Assembly: GCA_017935185.1 (NCBI GenBank)
Contig: JAGBIC010000003.1
Coordinates: 1-64,000 of the forward strand
DNA length: 64,000 bases
Reading direction: 5' to 3'
DNA from: Alistipes sp.
GTDB taxonomy: Bacteria; Bacteroidota; Bacteroidia; Bacteroidales; Rikenellaceae
Translations under genes and position numbers: made by a program
The notes under the pieces: model-generated
Seen by the model: the letters and a program-made list of their open reading frames with translations, nothing else
The model's database searches: none
Told to the model about the DNA's origin: nothing
In this document: one piece after another, positions 1 through 7,432 of the stretch
Position numbering within the stretch: the first letter of the stretch is position 1
How the letters are laid out: every line of letters begins with the position of its first letter

Positions 1-1
1 G

Positions 2-265
2 GGTAGTGAACTCTTTGCCTCGCTGGAGCGATTGGATTTTATTAAGTGCGATATCGAGGGCTATGAGAGAGTCGTTCTGCCCGAGATGCGCGAGTTGATT
101 GAGCGTTTTCACCCCACGGTGCTGGTCGAGACCGATGGCGAAAGCCGCCAGCAGATAATTGGCCTCTTTGAACAGATGGGCTACAAGGCCTTTATGCTGG
201 AGGGTGGTCGAGAGGTGGCGCTCGATAGAGAGAGTGATAAAGATATAATATTCAGATATAGATAG
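2..265 (+). CDS. FkbM-family SAM-dependent methyltransferase, C-terminal part (5' end outside window)
   Basis: The reading frame is open from the left edge, so this is the last 87 codons of a longer gene; the TTG at 32 is an internal Leu codon, not a start. The stretch [12 protein letters not shown] matches the conserved F-I-K-x-D-x-E-G-Y-E motif of FkbM-type methyltransferases, which O-methylate sugars or polyketides using S-adenosylmethionine. The remainder ([19 protein letters not shown]) fits the C-terminal alpha/beta part of that fold. The substrate cannot be told. The stop lies 2 bases before the trmD start, so the two genes are probably cotranscribed. Confidence 0.75.
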   Translation, partial: GSELFASLERLDFIKCDIEGYERVVLPEMRELIERFHPTVLVETDGESRQQIIGLFEQMGYKAFMLEGGREVALDRESDKDIIFRYR

Positions 266-267
266 TT

Positions 268-972
268 ATGAGAATCGATATTATAACAGTTGTGCCCGAG
301 CTGGTTACCTCGCCCCTGAGCGAGTCAATCCTCAAACGTGCCCAGGAGAAGGGACTGGTCGAGATTGTTGTGCATAACCTGCACGATTATGCCCACGATA
401 AGCGTAAGACCACCGACGACTATCCTTTTGGTGGCGAGGCAGGCATGGTGATGAAGTGCGAGCCTGTCTTTGAGCTTGTCGAGAAGTTGCAGTCGGAGCG
501 TCACTATGACGAGGTTATCTACACCTCACCTGACGGCATAACCTACAATCAGCATGAGGCCAACCGATTGTCGATGTGCGAGAATATCATCATCCTCTGC
601 GGCCACTACAAGGGCATCGACCATCGTATTCGTGAGCATCTTATCACACGCGAGATATCTATCGGCGACTATGTGCTGACTGGTGGCGAGCTTGCGGCCT
701 GCATTATTGCAGACTCTGTTGTGCGACTTCTGCCGGGTGCTATTGGTGACGAGGCTTCGGCCCTCACCGACTGTTTTCAGGACGATTTACTCGCCCCGCC
801 CGTCTATACCCGCCCTGCCGAGTTTCGTGGCTGGCGAGTGCCTGATGTCTTGTTGTCGGGTAACTTCGCCGAGATAGAGAAGTGGCAGGAGGAGCAATCC
901 TATGAACGCACCAAGCAGTTGCGACCAGATCTCTTGGAAATTCATAATTCAAAATTCAAAATTCAAGATTGA
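268..972 (+). CDS. trmD: tRNA (guanine-N1)-methyltransferase TrmD
   Basis: TrmD methylates G37 of tRNAs that read CNN codons, preventing +1 frameshifting. The SPOUT knot is visible: [27 protein letters not shown], and [10 protein letters not shown] followed by a TDCF loop that carries the expected catalytic Asp. [10 protein letters not shown] is also typical. The ATG at 268 follows the preceding stop directly. The last ten residues ([10 protein letters not shown]) are encoded by an AATTCAAAATTC repeat at 938-970, so the natural C-terminus probably ended near RPDLLE and the tail was added by repeat insertion. Confidence 0.95.
   Translation: MRIDIITVVPELVTSPLSESILKRAQEKGLVEIVVHNLHDYAHDKRKTTDDYPFGGEAGMVMKCEPVFELVEKLQSERHYDEVIYTSPDGITYNQHEANRLSMCENIIILCGHYKGIDHRIREHLITREISIGDYVLTGGELAACIIADSVVRLLPGAIGDEASALTDCFQDDLLAPPVYTRPAEFRGWRVPDVLLSGNFAEIEKWQEEQSYERTKQLRPDLLEIHNSKFKIQD
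938..970 (+). repeat. Left inverted-repeat arm of the four-helix-bundle cassette
   Basis: Tandem AATTCAAAATTC-type units that also encode the final residues (NSKFKI) of TrmD. The reverse complement of the arm at 1441-1474 matches it with a few mismatches. Confidence 0.75.
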
Positions 973-1000
973 TATTTGGTTTGCAATACAAACTACAATT

Positions 1001-1369
1001 ATGAAAAGCGATAATATTGTATTGGATAAGAGTTTTAATTTTGCAGTACGAATTGTAAAACTATATAAGTATTTGCGCTATACAATTGATGAAAAAGTAT
1101 TGTCTACGCAAGTATTGAAGAGTGGTACAAGTATAGGCGCAAATATCCGAGAAGCATTGCGCAGCTCTTCGCGAAAAGATTTTGTCGCCAAGATGAATAT
1201 ATCGCTTAAAGAGGCATATGAAACGGAGTATTGGTTGGAGTTGCTATATAAGACAGAGTATATTTCAGATAAAGAGTATCATAGTATCTTCCCAGAGTGT
1301 CGGGAATTGACCAATATTTTGTCGCAGATTGTTTTAACCACCAAGTCAAGGGACGAGGCGAACAGATAG
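1001..1369 (+). CDS. Four helix bundle protein (23S rRNA intervening-sequence protein family)
   Basis: This is a 122-residue protein of the TIGR02436/IVP-like four-helix-bundle family. Diagnostic segments are SGTSIGANIREA near residue 38, SRKDFVAKMNISLKEA and ETEYWLELLYKTEYI. Relatives are encoded inside 23S rRNA intervening sequences, and the family is related to the Avd accessory protein of diversity-generating retroelements; no biochemical role can be assigned here. The frame is open back to 902 inside trmD, but the ATG at 1001 gives the family's usual length. Codons are AT-rich (many ATA, TAT, AAA) compared with trmD and lpxB, consistent with acquisition. It lies between inverted repeats, with no reverse transcriptase or rRNA nearby. 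Confidence 0.88.
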   Translation: MKSDNIVLDKSFNFAVRIVKLYKYLRYTIDEKVLSTQVLKSGTSIGANIREALRSSSRKDFVAKMNISLKEAYETEYWLELLYKTEYISDKEYHSIFPECRELTNILSQIVLTTKSRDEANR

Positions 1370-1440
1370 GAATAATGTAGTTGAATATAGGTTTTTATTA
1401 AAATTCTTAATTCACGCTTTGAGTTGTTTCTCATAGAAAT

Positions 1441-1474
1441 GATTTTGAATTTTGAATTTTGAATTGTGAATTAT
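1441..1474 (-). repeat. Right inverted-repeat arm of the four-helix-bundle cassette
   Basis: Units of TTTTGAATTTTGAATT, the reverse complement of the left arm at 938-970. It ends 8 bases before the lpxB start codon. Confidence 0.75.
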
Positions 1475-1482
1475 AATAGAAT

Positions 1483-2631
1483 ATGAAATATTATATTATA
1501 GCCGGTGAGCCTTCGGGTGATTTGCATGGCTCAAATCTGATGAAGGGCATATTAAAGTCTGACCCCGAGGCCGAGTTTCGCTTTTGGGGCGGTGATATGA
1601 TGGCCGAGGTGGGTGGCAAAGATAATCTGGTGAAGCACTACCGCGAGATGTCGTTTTTCGGTTTTGTGCAGGTGGCGTTGAATATCCGCACAATACTCTC
1701 GCAGATGGGCAACTGCTGCCGTGATATCGAGGCTTTCAACCCCGATGCCGTTATCCTTATCGACTACCCGGGCTTCAATATCCAGATTGCCGAGTTCGCC
1801 CATGGCAGGGGTATACCTGTTCACTACTATATCGCACCCAAGGTGTGGGCGTGGAAGGAGCATCGTGTAAAGGCTCTCAAAAAATATGTTGATAAGCTAT
1901 ATATCATCTTCCCCTTTGAGAAAGAGTATTTCCGCTCGAAAGGAATTGAACCCCATTTTGAGGGTAATCCCTTGATGGATGCCATTGCCCAGCGTTGTGC
2001 CGCAGCTCCCGAGGAGAGCGTCTTCCGCAAGGAGAACGGCCTCGATGAAAGGCCCATCGTGGCACTGTTGGCTGGTAGCCGCGTGAGCGAGATTAAGGCC
2101 AACCTGCGTTTTATGGCCGAGCTTGCCGAGCGTATGCCCGCCAAGCAGTTTGTGGTGGCAGGTGTGGGGTGGATCAAACGTGAGCAGTATGAGGTATTTA
2201 CGGCCGATATGCCCGTTAAGTTTGTCTGCGACAAGACCTATGAGTTGTTGCAAATCTCGGAGGCGGCGGTTGTTACCTCGGGAACGGCGACGCTCGAAAC
2301 CGCCCTTATAGGTATTCCCGAATTGGTGGTGTATGGTATTCCGTGGCTCTATGAGAAGTGCAAGCCCTATCTGCTTAAGATACCTTATGTATCGCTCGTG
2401 AACCTGAATTTGCAGCGTGAGGCGGTGCGCGAGATGGTTGTCTATCACCCCTCGGTGGATGAGGCCGAGAAGGAGCTGCGCGCGATTTTGCCCGGTGGAG
2501 CAAAGCGTGAGAAGATGTTGCAGGATTTCGATGAATTGCGTACAATCATCGGCGGAGCAGGGGCGAGCGATAGGTTTGCGGCGGATATTGTAAGGACAAT
2601 TCAAAATTCAAAATCCAAAATTCAAAATTAA
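1483..2631 (+). CDS. lpxB: Lipid-A-disaccharide synthase LpxB
   Basis: LpxB joins UDP-2,3-diacylglucosamine and lipid X to give the lipid A disaccharide at the cytoplasmic face of the inner membrane. The 382-residue protein shows GEPSGDLHGSNLM at the N-terminus, YYIAPKVWAWKEHR, LAGSRVSEI and the GT19 nucleotide-sugar loop TSGTATLETALIGIPELVVY. The last eight residues (NSKSKIQN) come from a second copy of the AATTCAAAATTC repeat, so the C-terminus appears extended by repeat insertion just as in trmD. The right arm of the four-helix-bundle cassette lies immediately upstream. Confidence 0.95.
   Translation: MKYYIIAGEPSGDLHGSNLMKGILKSDPEAEFRFWGGDMMAEVGGKDNLVKHYREMSFFGFVQVALNIRTILSQMGNCCRDIEAFNPDAVILIDYPGFNIQIAEFAHGRGIPVHYYIAPKVWAWKEHRVKALKKYVDKLYIIFPFEKEYFRSKGIEPHFEGNPLMDAIAQRCAAAPEESVFRKENGLDERPIVALLAGSRVSEIKANLRFMAELAERMPAKQFVVAGVGWIKREQYEVFTADMPVKFVCDKTYELLQISEAAVVTSGTATLETALIGIPELVVYGIPWLYEKCKPYLLKIPYVSLVNLNLQREAVREMVVYHPSVDEAEKELRAILPGGAKREKMLQDFDELRTIIGGAGASDRFAADIVRTIQNSKSKIQN
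2597..2630 (+). repeat. Solo AATTCAAAATTC-type repeat at the lpxB 3' end
   Basis: Four tandem units in the same orientation as the left arm at 938-970. They supply the final codons and stop of lpxB. No matching inverted arm lies close by, so this may be a remnant or an empty repeat site. Confidence 0.7.
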
Positions 2632-2639
2632 TTTGTGTT

Positions 2640-3362
2640 ATGCAAAACGCTCAACTACTACTCAATCCACTACTGCATCTGGCGATTATTGTGCCACTCC
2701 TGCTTATCTTTATGAAGGAGCGCACACGCGAGAACTATCTGCGCGTGGTGACAATTGCTTTTTGCTACTTTGTATGCTACGTTGCACTTACTCTACAAAA
2801 CTACTTCAGTTGCTTTAATATAATCGGTGGCAATTGGAATTGGGATGGCAAAATCTACTCCGTAATCTGCGGTGTGACGTTTTACTTTCTCTTCTGCCGA
2901 CAGTTTAGCGAAAATAATTTCTTCACGCTCAAGCAGAATAGAGAGGGACTGAAGCCTGCATTATGGGTTGCGTTTGCGATTATTGCAGCGCAAGCTCTTT
3001 TGGGGTCGCTGGGTAATGCCGAGTTTGACATTGAGAGTTTACTTTTCCAACTCTCAATGCCTGGCATAGACGAGGAGATAATGTTCAGAGGAGTATTGCT
3101 CGGTTTGATGTGCAGCGCATTGCGTGAGGGAGGCAAGCCATCGCGTAGTCCTGCCATCATAATTAATGGTATTTTGTTTGGTTTGATACATGCGCTATCA
3201 TTTAATAATGGCATACAGTTTAGCGTAGCGAACTTTATTTGGACAGGAATGATTGGTTATGCATTGGCATATATCGCTCTGCGTACCCGCAGTATATTGA
3301 TTCCTATGCTAACACATAACATCTGCAACTTCTGCAATAATTTATTATCGATGATTTTGTAG
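2640..3362 (+). CDS. CPBP-family intramembrane glutamic protease
   Basis: This 240-residue, strongly hydrophobic protein has several predicted membrane helices and the CPBP (Rce1-like/Abi) signature: E145-E146-x-x-x-R150 in GIDEEIMFRGVL, a second-motif His at 184 (GLIHALSF) and a third His at 226 (LTHNICNFCNN). CPBP proteins cleave substrates within the inner membrane or protect against bacteriocins; the target here is unknown. The ATG at 2640 is 8 bases after the lpxB stop, and the next gene begins 2 bases after this stop. Base composition is more AT-rich than in lpxB. Confidence 0.85.
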   Translation: MQNAQLLLNPLLHLAIIVPLLLIFMKERTRENYLRVVTIAFCYFVCYVALTLQNYFSCFNIIGGNWNWDGKIYSVICGVTFYFLFCRQFSENNFFTLKQNREGLKPALWVAFAIIAAQALLGSLGNAEFDIESLLFQLSMPGIDEEIMFRGVLLGLMCSALREGGKPSRSPAIIINGILFGLIHALSFNNGIQFSVANFIWTGMIGYALAYIALRTRSILIPMLTHNICNFCNNLLSMIL

Positions 3363-3364
3363 GG

Positions 3365-3670
3365 ATGTTCCTTGGTGCTGTTATTTTTGCATTAGTTTGG
3401 TGTTTGATAGCCTTGTTTATCCGCCGCTATCCCGAAACAATGGCGGGTTATAACACTATGCCGAAACAGAAGCGCGAGAAGATTGACATCCACAAACTTG
3501 GCCGTTTTATCTCGAACGCAATGTTTGCGGGTGTGCCGTTTGCGCTACTATCGTCCTTTATGCCGAGTGCGGAACTCTATGCGCTGATGTTGGTAGGGGT
3601 GCCTGCGGGGCTGCTTGTCGCCTGTGCGATATATGTGAATGTGAGAATAAAAAAATTTGAGAAACAATGA
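3365..3670 (+). CDS. DUF3784 small membrane protein
   Basis: This 101-residue protein has one N-terminal membrane helix (about 2-20), a cytoplasmic stretch with AGYNTMPKQKREKID, and two more helices (about 49-66 and 72-92). The AGYNTM...K motif after the first helix is the hallmark of DUF3784 proteins, whose role is unknown. Its stop overlaps the next start (ATGA at 3667-3670), and it follows the CPBP protease gene by 2 bases, so these three genes are translationally linked. Confidence 0.7.
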   Translation: MFLGAVIFALVWCLIALFIRRYPETMAGYNTMPKQKREKIDIHKLGRFISNAMFAGVPFALLSSFMPSAELYALMLVGVPAGLLVACAIYVNVRIKKFEKQ

Positions 3671-4290
3671 AGATAATCTGTATCGGTCGCAACTATGCCG
3701 ACCACGCCAAAGAGTTGAACGATGGTGCCGAGATACCCAAAGAGCCGCTCTTTTTCCTAAAACCCGATACGGCTCTTTTGCGTAATAACGACCCATTCTA
3801 TATCCCTTCGTTCTCAAGTGAGGTGCATTATGAGTGTGAATTGGTGGTGCGCATAACCCGTCTGGCGAAGTGTATCGACGAGAAGTTTGCTTCGCGTTGC
3901 TACGAGGAGGTGGGCCTTGGCATCGACTTCACGGCTCGTGACATCCAGCGTGAGGCGATCAAAAAGGGGCTGCCGTGGGAGCTATCGAAAGGCTTCGACC
4001 ACTCGGCTGCTCTGTCGAATCAGTTTGTGCCGCTTGCCGAGCTGGGTGGCGATGTGCAGAACCTCGAATTCGAGATGTTGCTCAACGATGAGGTGCGTCA
4101 GCATGGTTTTACAAAGGATATGCTCTTTACGGTCGATAGAATCATCAGCCATGTGTCGCAATATATGACTCTGCGTATCGGCGACCTTATCTACACAGGC
4201 ACTCCTGTGGGTGTAGGCCCTGTCAAGGCGGGCGATAACATCAAGGCCCGTATCGGTGGTCACACGTTGCTGGATTTTGATGTGATGTAA
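3667..4290 (+). CDS. Fumarylacetoacetate hydrolase-fold protein
   Basis: This 207-residue protein is the short FAH-domain form related to acylpyruvate or oxaloacetate hydrolases and decarboxylases. Metal-ligand regions are visible: EVHYECELVV (the paired Glu), then GIDFTARDIQREAIKKG and KGFDHSA. The C-terminal GDLIYTGTPVGVGPVKAGD is the typical substrate loop. It probably cleaves or tautomerises a small 2-oxo acid in the cytoplasm, but the substrate is not certain. It overlaps the DUF3784 gene by 4 bases and maf follows after 31 bases. Confidence 0.88.
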   Translation: MKIICIGRNYADHAKELNDGAEIPKEPLFFLKPDTALLRNNDPFYIPSFSSEVHYECELVVRITRLAKCIDEKFASRCYEEVGLGIDFTARDIQREAIKKGLPWELSKGFDHSAALSNQFVPLAELGGDVQNLEFEMLLNDEVRQHGFTKDMLFTVDRIISHVSQYMTLRIGDLIYTGTPVGVGPVKAGDNIKARIGGHTLLDFDVM

Positions 4291-4298
4291 GTTTTTTG

Positions 4299-4316
4299 TA
4301 ATTCAAAATTCAATTT
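4299..4316 (+). repeat. Short AATTCAAAATTC repeat
   Basis: One and a half units of the repeat found at 938-970 and 2597-2630, lying between the hydrolase stop and maf. Chance is possible at this length, but the neighbourhood favours the same family. Confidence 0.5.
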
Positions 4317-4321
4317 ATTAT

Positions 4322-4915
4322 ATGCTATTGCACGATAAATTAAGCTCCTATCGCCTAATCTTGGCCTCGCAGTCGCCCCGCCGTCGTCAGCTACTCACCG
4401 AGGCCGGAATAGACTTCACTCTTGCGCCTCGTTTCGAGTGCAACGAATCTTTTCCCGAGGATATGCCTGCCTGCGAGGTGGCCGAGTATCTTTCGCGTCT
4501 GAAGAGCGAGGCTTATCCGGAAGAGTTGGAGCAGAACGATATTCTGCTCACAGCCGATACGGTGGTCATTGCACATGGCGAGATATTGGGTAAGCCTGCC
4601 GATGCAACTGAGGCTGTTGCCATGATTGAAAAGCTGTCGGGTGGCGAGCACGAGGTGGCAACGGGCGTAACGCTACGCAGTCGCAGCAGCATTAGCAGCT
4701 TTACAGCCTTCTCGACTGTGCGTTTCCGCGCGCTTGCAAGGGAGGAGATAGAGTATTATGTTGCAACATATAAGCCTATGGACAAGGCTGGCGCTTATGG
4801 TATTCAGGAGTGGATAGGCTATGTTGGTATCGAGGGCATCGAGGGCTCGTTCTATAATGTGATGGGGCTTCCCGTGCAGAGAGTCTATTGTGCGCTTGAT
4901 GAATTTATCGGCTGA
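4322..4915 (+). CDS. maf: Maf-like nucleoside triphosphate pyrophosphatase
   Basis: Maf proteins hydrolyse non-canonical or dTTP/UTP nucleotides to monophosphates. The 197-residue protein has the N-terminal LASQSPRRRQLLTEAGI motif, LTADTVVIAHGEILGKP, and the C-terminal DKAGAYGIQEWIG and GSFYNVMGLPV segments. It is the last gene of the plus-strand run and is followed by a bidirectional terminator. Confidence 0.93.
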   Translation: MLLHDKLSSYRLILASQSPRRRQLLTEAGIDFTLAPRFECNESFPEDMPACEVAEYLSRLKSEAYPEELEQNDILLTADTVVIAHGEILGKPADATEAVAMIEKLSGGEHEVATGVTLRSRSSISSFTAFSTVRFRALAREEIEYYVATYKPMDKAGAYGIQEWIGYVGIEGIEGSFYNVMGLPVQRVYCALDEFIG

Positions 4916-4934
4916 CAAATTGGTGTATTCAACT

Positions 4935-4964
4935 AAAAAGCTGCCCCTTCAAAGGCAGCTTTTT
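4935..4964. terminator. Bidirectional intrinsic terminator between maf and the antiporter gene
   Basis: An 11-bp perfect stem (AAAAAGCTGCC / GGCAGCTTTTT) with an 8-base loop and T runs on both sides. It separates convergent genes and ends the long minus-strand rod-shape transcript. Confidence 0.9.
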
Positions 4965-5942
4965 TTATCGAGTAAGGAACGCCACATAGCAGACAATTGC
5001 CATTATGGCCATCAAGGCTTTAACCCATGCCCTGCGGCTATGCAGCATTATCCATATAAATGCCGATGAGGCCAATCCGAAGAGAGTCAGATTGACAACT
5101 TTTTCGTCGTTGAAGTCGTAGACCGTACCGCCCGAATACAAAATATCGGCGATGGTCAGTACAAAGAAATTAAACACGTTGCTACCCGCAATATTTCCGA
5201 AGGCAATGTCGAAATTTCGCATGCGGAAGAGCGATATTGTCGATGTCACCTCGGGGAGCGATGTGGCTATGCCCAGAAAAAGTGCACCGGCCAATCCCGA
5301 GCCGAGGTTTAGTTTGGTGGCGATGTCGTCGGTGATGTAGGTGAGTATTATGCTTGCAACTATAATTCCCACGCTGGCGAGGGTGAAACGCACCACGATA
5401 CTCCTGATAGATAGGTTCACCTCCTCGGGGTCTGCCTCCTCGCTGCCGCTGCCATTATCTCCGGCGAGGAATCTCACCGAGAGGAAGTAGAGCAATATGA
5501 TGAGTAGCGAAGTGATGCTAACAAAGAGTATGGGATTTGAGTGCTGGCCGATGACGATATTTTCGTCGTACATAAACAGGCGGTTGAACTCAACCGAGAG
5601 ATACATCAAGATGAGGAACGCCATAACATAGTGGTGGCTGCGCGAGAGCCGTGATGAGGTGAATCCTTTGAAGAAACAGAGAATCACTACCGCCAGCATA
5701 CCGAAATTAAATAGGTTACTGCCCAGAATATTGCCTATGCAGAGCGATGGGTTGTCGATGAGTGTCGTGGCCGAGATGCTTGTGAAGAGTTCGGGGAGTG
5801 ATGTGATGGCCGAGAGCAGAACGCCTCCGAGGAATGCACCCGAGAGGCGAGTTTTGTGGTCGATCATATCAATGTAGCGCGATGCGAGAATCGAGAACCA
5901 CACCACAGCCACAACGGTTATAATATACAGGATATATAGCAT
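4965..5942 (-). CDS. Calcium/sodium antiporter (CaCA family, YrbG-like)
   Basis: This inner-membrane cation exchanger has about ten helices. Both inverted alpha repeats are present: SAITSLPELFTSISAT with GNILGSNLFN, and GIATSLPEVTSTISL with GNIAGSNVFN; these form the ion-binding site in the family. The acidic loop GSGSEEADPEE separates the halves. I start at the ATG at 5942 (325 residues) rather than the TTG two codons upstream. It lies 24 bases after rodA, so it is probably the last gene of the rod operon. Confidence 0.9.
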   Translation of the reverse strand: MLYILYIITVVAVVWFSILASRYIDMIDHKTRLSGAFLGGVLLSAITSLPELFTSISATTLIDNPSLCIGNILGSNLFNFGMLAVVILCFFKGFTSSRLSRSHHYVMAFLILMYLSVEFNRLFMYDENIVIGQHSNPILFVSITSLLIILLYFLSVRFLAGDNGSGSEEADPEEVNLSIRSIVVRFTLASVGIIVASIILTYITDDIATKLNLGSGLAGALFLGIATSLPEVTSTISLFRMRNFDIAFGNIAGSNVFNFFVLTIADILYSGGTVYDFNDEKVVNLTLFGLASSAFIWIMLHSRRAWVKALMAIMAIVCYVAFLTR

Positions 5943-5965
5943 AATCAATCTTTTTTATCTTTTTC

Positions 5966-7432
5966 CTATGCAGTCATCAGGCCCTTGCGTGGGGTGGCGT
6001 CGAGGCGTATGGCTATAAAGACCAGAATCGTGAAGGCCACCAGCGACGAGCCGCCATAGCTGATGAATGGCAACGGAATACCCATCACAGGAATTAGTCC
6101 TATGGTCATGCCTACATTTACCATGGCGTGGAACAAGAGTATGGAGGCCACGCAGTAGTTGTATATGCGGCAGAATGGCTCTTGTGAGCGTTCGCCCATC
6201 TTCATTAGTCGCAGGATGAGCGCACATAGCAATCCCAGCACTATAATCGAACCGATGAATCCCCACTCTTCGCCCACGGTACAGAAGATGAAGTCGGTCT
6301 GTTTCTCGGGAACGAAGTATTTGCTCTGCGTTCCTTGCAGGAAGCCCTTGCCGATGATTCCACCCGAGCCGATGGCGATTTTCGACTGGTTCACATTGTA
6401 ATCTACACCCGAAGGGTCGCTCACAATACCAAGGAAACTCAATATTCGCTCCTTCTGGTGAGGCTTGAGCACCGATTCGAAAATCTTGTCGGCAGTGGGC
6501 ACAAATACCATCGAGCCGATAAATATTCCTATGGTAAGCAGCATGGCCGGAATATTGCGGCGCACGGCATATATTCCTGCTGCGATGACACCTCCCAACG
6601 AGGCGATAATCATACATGTGTAGCCGCTCAGTGCATTGGTAAAGAGTAGCTCCGATACTCCGTATAGCAACAATGCCGAGCCGCAGACCGATGCAAGGAA
6701 TATGATGTGGGCTCGCAGATTTCCTATCATCATGGCGTTCGAAAGGGTGAAAATCACAACCAGCAGAATAAGCAGAAACAGCGGCGTGAAGAGGAACGAG
6801 AAGATAAACAGGGTGGCAACGATCAGGATGGGGATGCAAATCCATTTGTTCAGTCCTTCACGATAAAGCACAAAAAGGAATGAGCACAACACCACTCCCG
6901 AACCGGTGTCGTTCTGAAGGATGATGATGGCCAGCGGCAAAAATATAATCATGCCCACACGCATCAGGTGGTGGGTGTTCGATATCGAGAACGAGTAGTT
7001 GCTCATCACACGCGCCATAGCAAGTGCTACAGTAATCTTTGTGAACTCCACAGGCTGCACATTGAAAGGGCCCACATCGTACCACGCCTTTGCACCATTG
7101 ATGGTGGGGGCGAGAGCCTCGGGCAGGATAATCGTTCCCGTAATGAGCAGCACGCCGAGGGCATAGGCATAATAGGCATACATATGGTAGTATCGCGAGT
7201 CGAGCAGCAAAATGATTATGCCGATAACAAGCGCACCACAAGCCCAAAGGGCCTGCTTTACGTGAGAGTGTGCAAATGTGAAGAATCCGCCCTCGATAGT
7301 CTCATCGTAACAAGCCGATGTGATACTTATCAGACCACAAATAACCAGCAACACATAGAGTAGTATCGCTATGCGGTCGACACCCTCGAAGAGCGAGGTC
7401 TGATTTGCGTTATGTCGGTTATTTGTTATCAT
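5966..7432 (-). CDS. rodA: Rod-shape SEDS glycosyltransferase RodA
   Basis: RodA is the SEDS peptidoglycan polymerase of the elongasome and works with PBP2. The 488-residue protein has about ten membrane helices. YFVPEKQTDFIF contains the catalytic-loop Asp of SEDS enzymes and is followed by GEEWGFIGS; the C-terminus has GIPLPFISYGGSSL. It is longer than the E. coli protein because of extra hydrophobic segments in the middle, which also occurs in other Bacteroidota. It overlaps the end of mrdA by 14 bases. Confidence 0.95.
   Translation of the reverse strand: MITNNRHNANQTSLFEGVDRIAILLYVLLVICGLISITSACYDETIEGGFFTFAHSHVKQALWACGALVIGIIILLLDSRYYHMYAYYAYALGVLLITGTIILPEALAPTINGAKAWYDVGPFNVQPVEFTKITVALAMARVMSNYSFSISNTHHLMRVGMIIFLPLAIIILQNDTGSGVVLCSFLFVLYREGLNKWICIPILIVATLFIFSFLFTPLFLLILLVVIFTLSNAMMIGNLRAHIIFLASVCGSALLLYGVSELLFTNALSGYTCMIIASLGGVIAAGIYAVRRNIPAMLLTIGIFIGSMVFVPTADKIFESVLKPHQKERILSFLGIVSDPSGVDYNVNQSKIAIGSGGIIGKGFLQGTQSKYFVPEKQTDFIFCTVGEEWGFIGSIIVLGLLCALILRLMKMGERSQEPFCRIYNYCVASILLFHAMVNVGMTIGLIPVMGIPLPFISYGGSSLVAFTILVFIAIRLDATPRKGLMTA

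Larger units (their letters stand above)
938..1474. mobile_element. Inverted-repeat cassette carrying a four-helix-bundle gene
   Basis: An AT-rich segment of about 537 bp is bounded by imperfect inverted repeats of about 33 bp. The left arm (938-970) is built from AATTCAAAATTC units, and the right arm (1441-1474) is the reverse complement of nearly the same sequence. The only gene inside encodes a four-helix-bundle protein (1001-1369). There is no transposase. If transcribed through, the arms could pair into a long stem with the gene in the loop, similar in architecture to the intervening sequences in some bacterial 23S rRNA genes that encode the same protein family. I see no clear target-site duplication. 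Calling it mobile is an inference. Confidence 0.55.

Noticed and set aside
2633..2818. A 61-codon open frame at the start of the CPBP gene
   Set aside because: It overlaps the better-supported CPBP protease frame and has no similarity of its own.
5955..6845. A 296-codon open frame on the minus strand overlapping rodA
   Set aside because: Same strand but another frame; the His/Arg/Cys-rich translation is a shadow of rodA.
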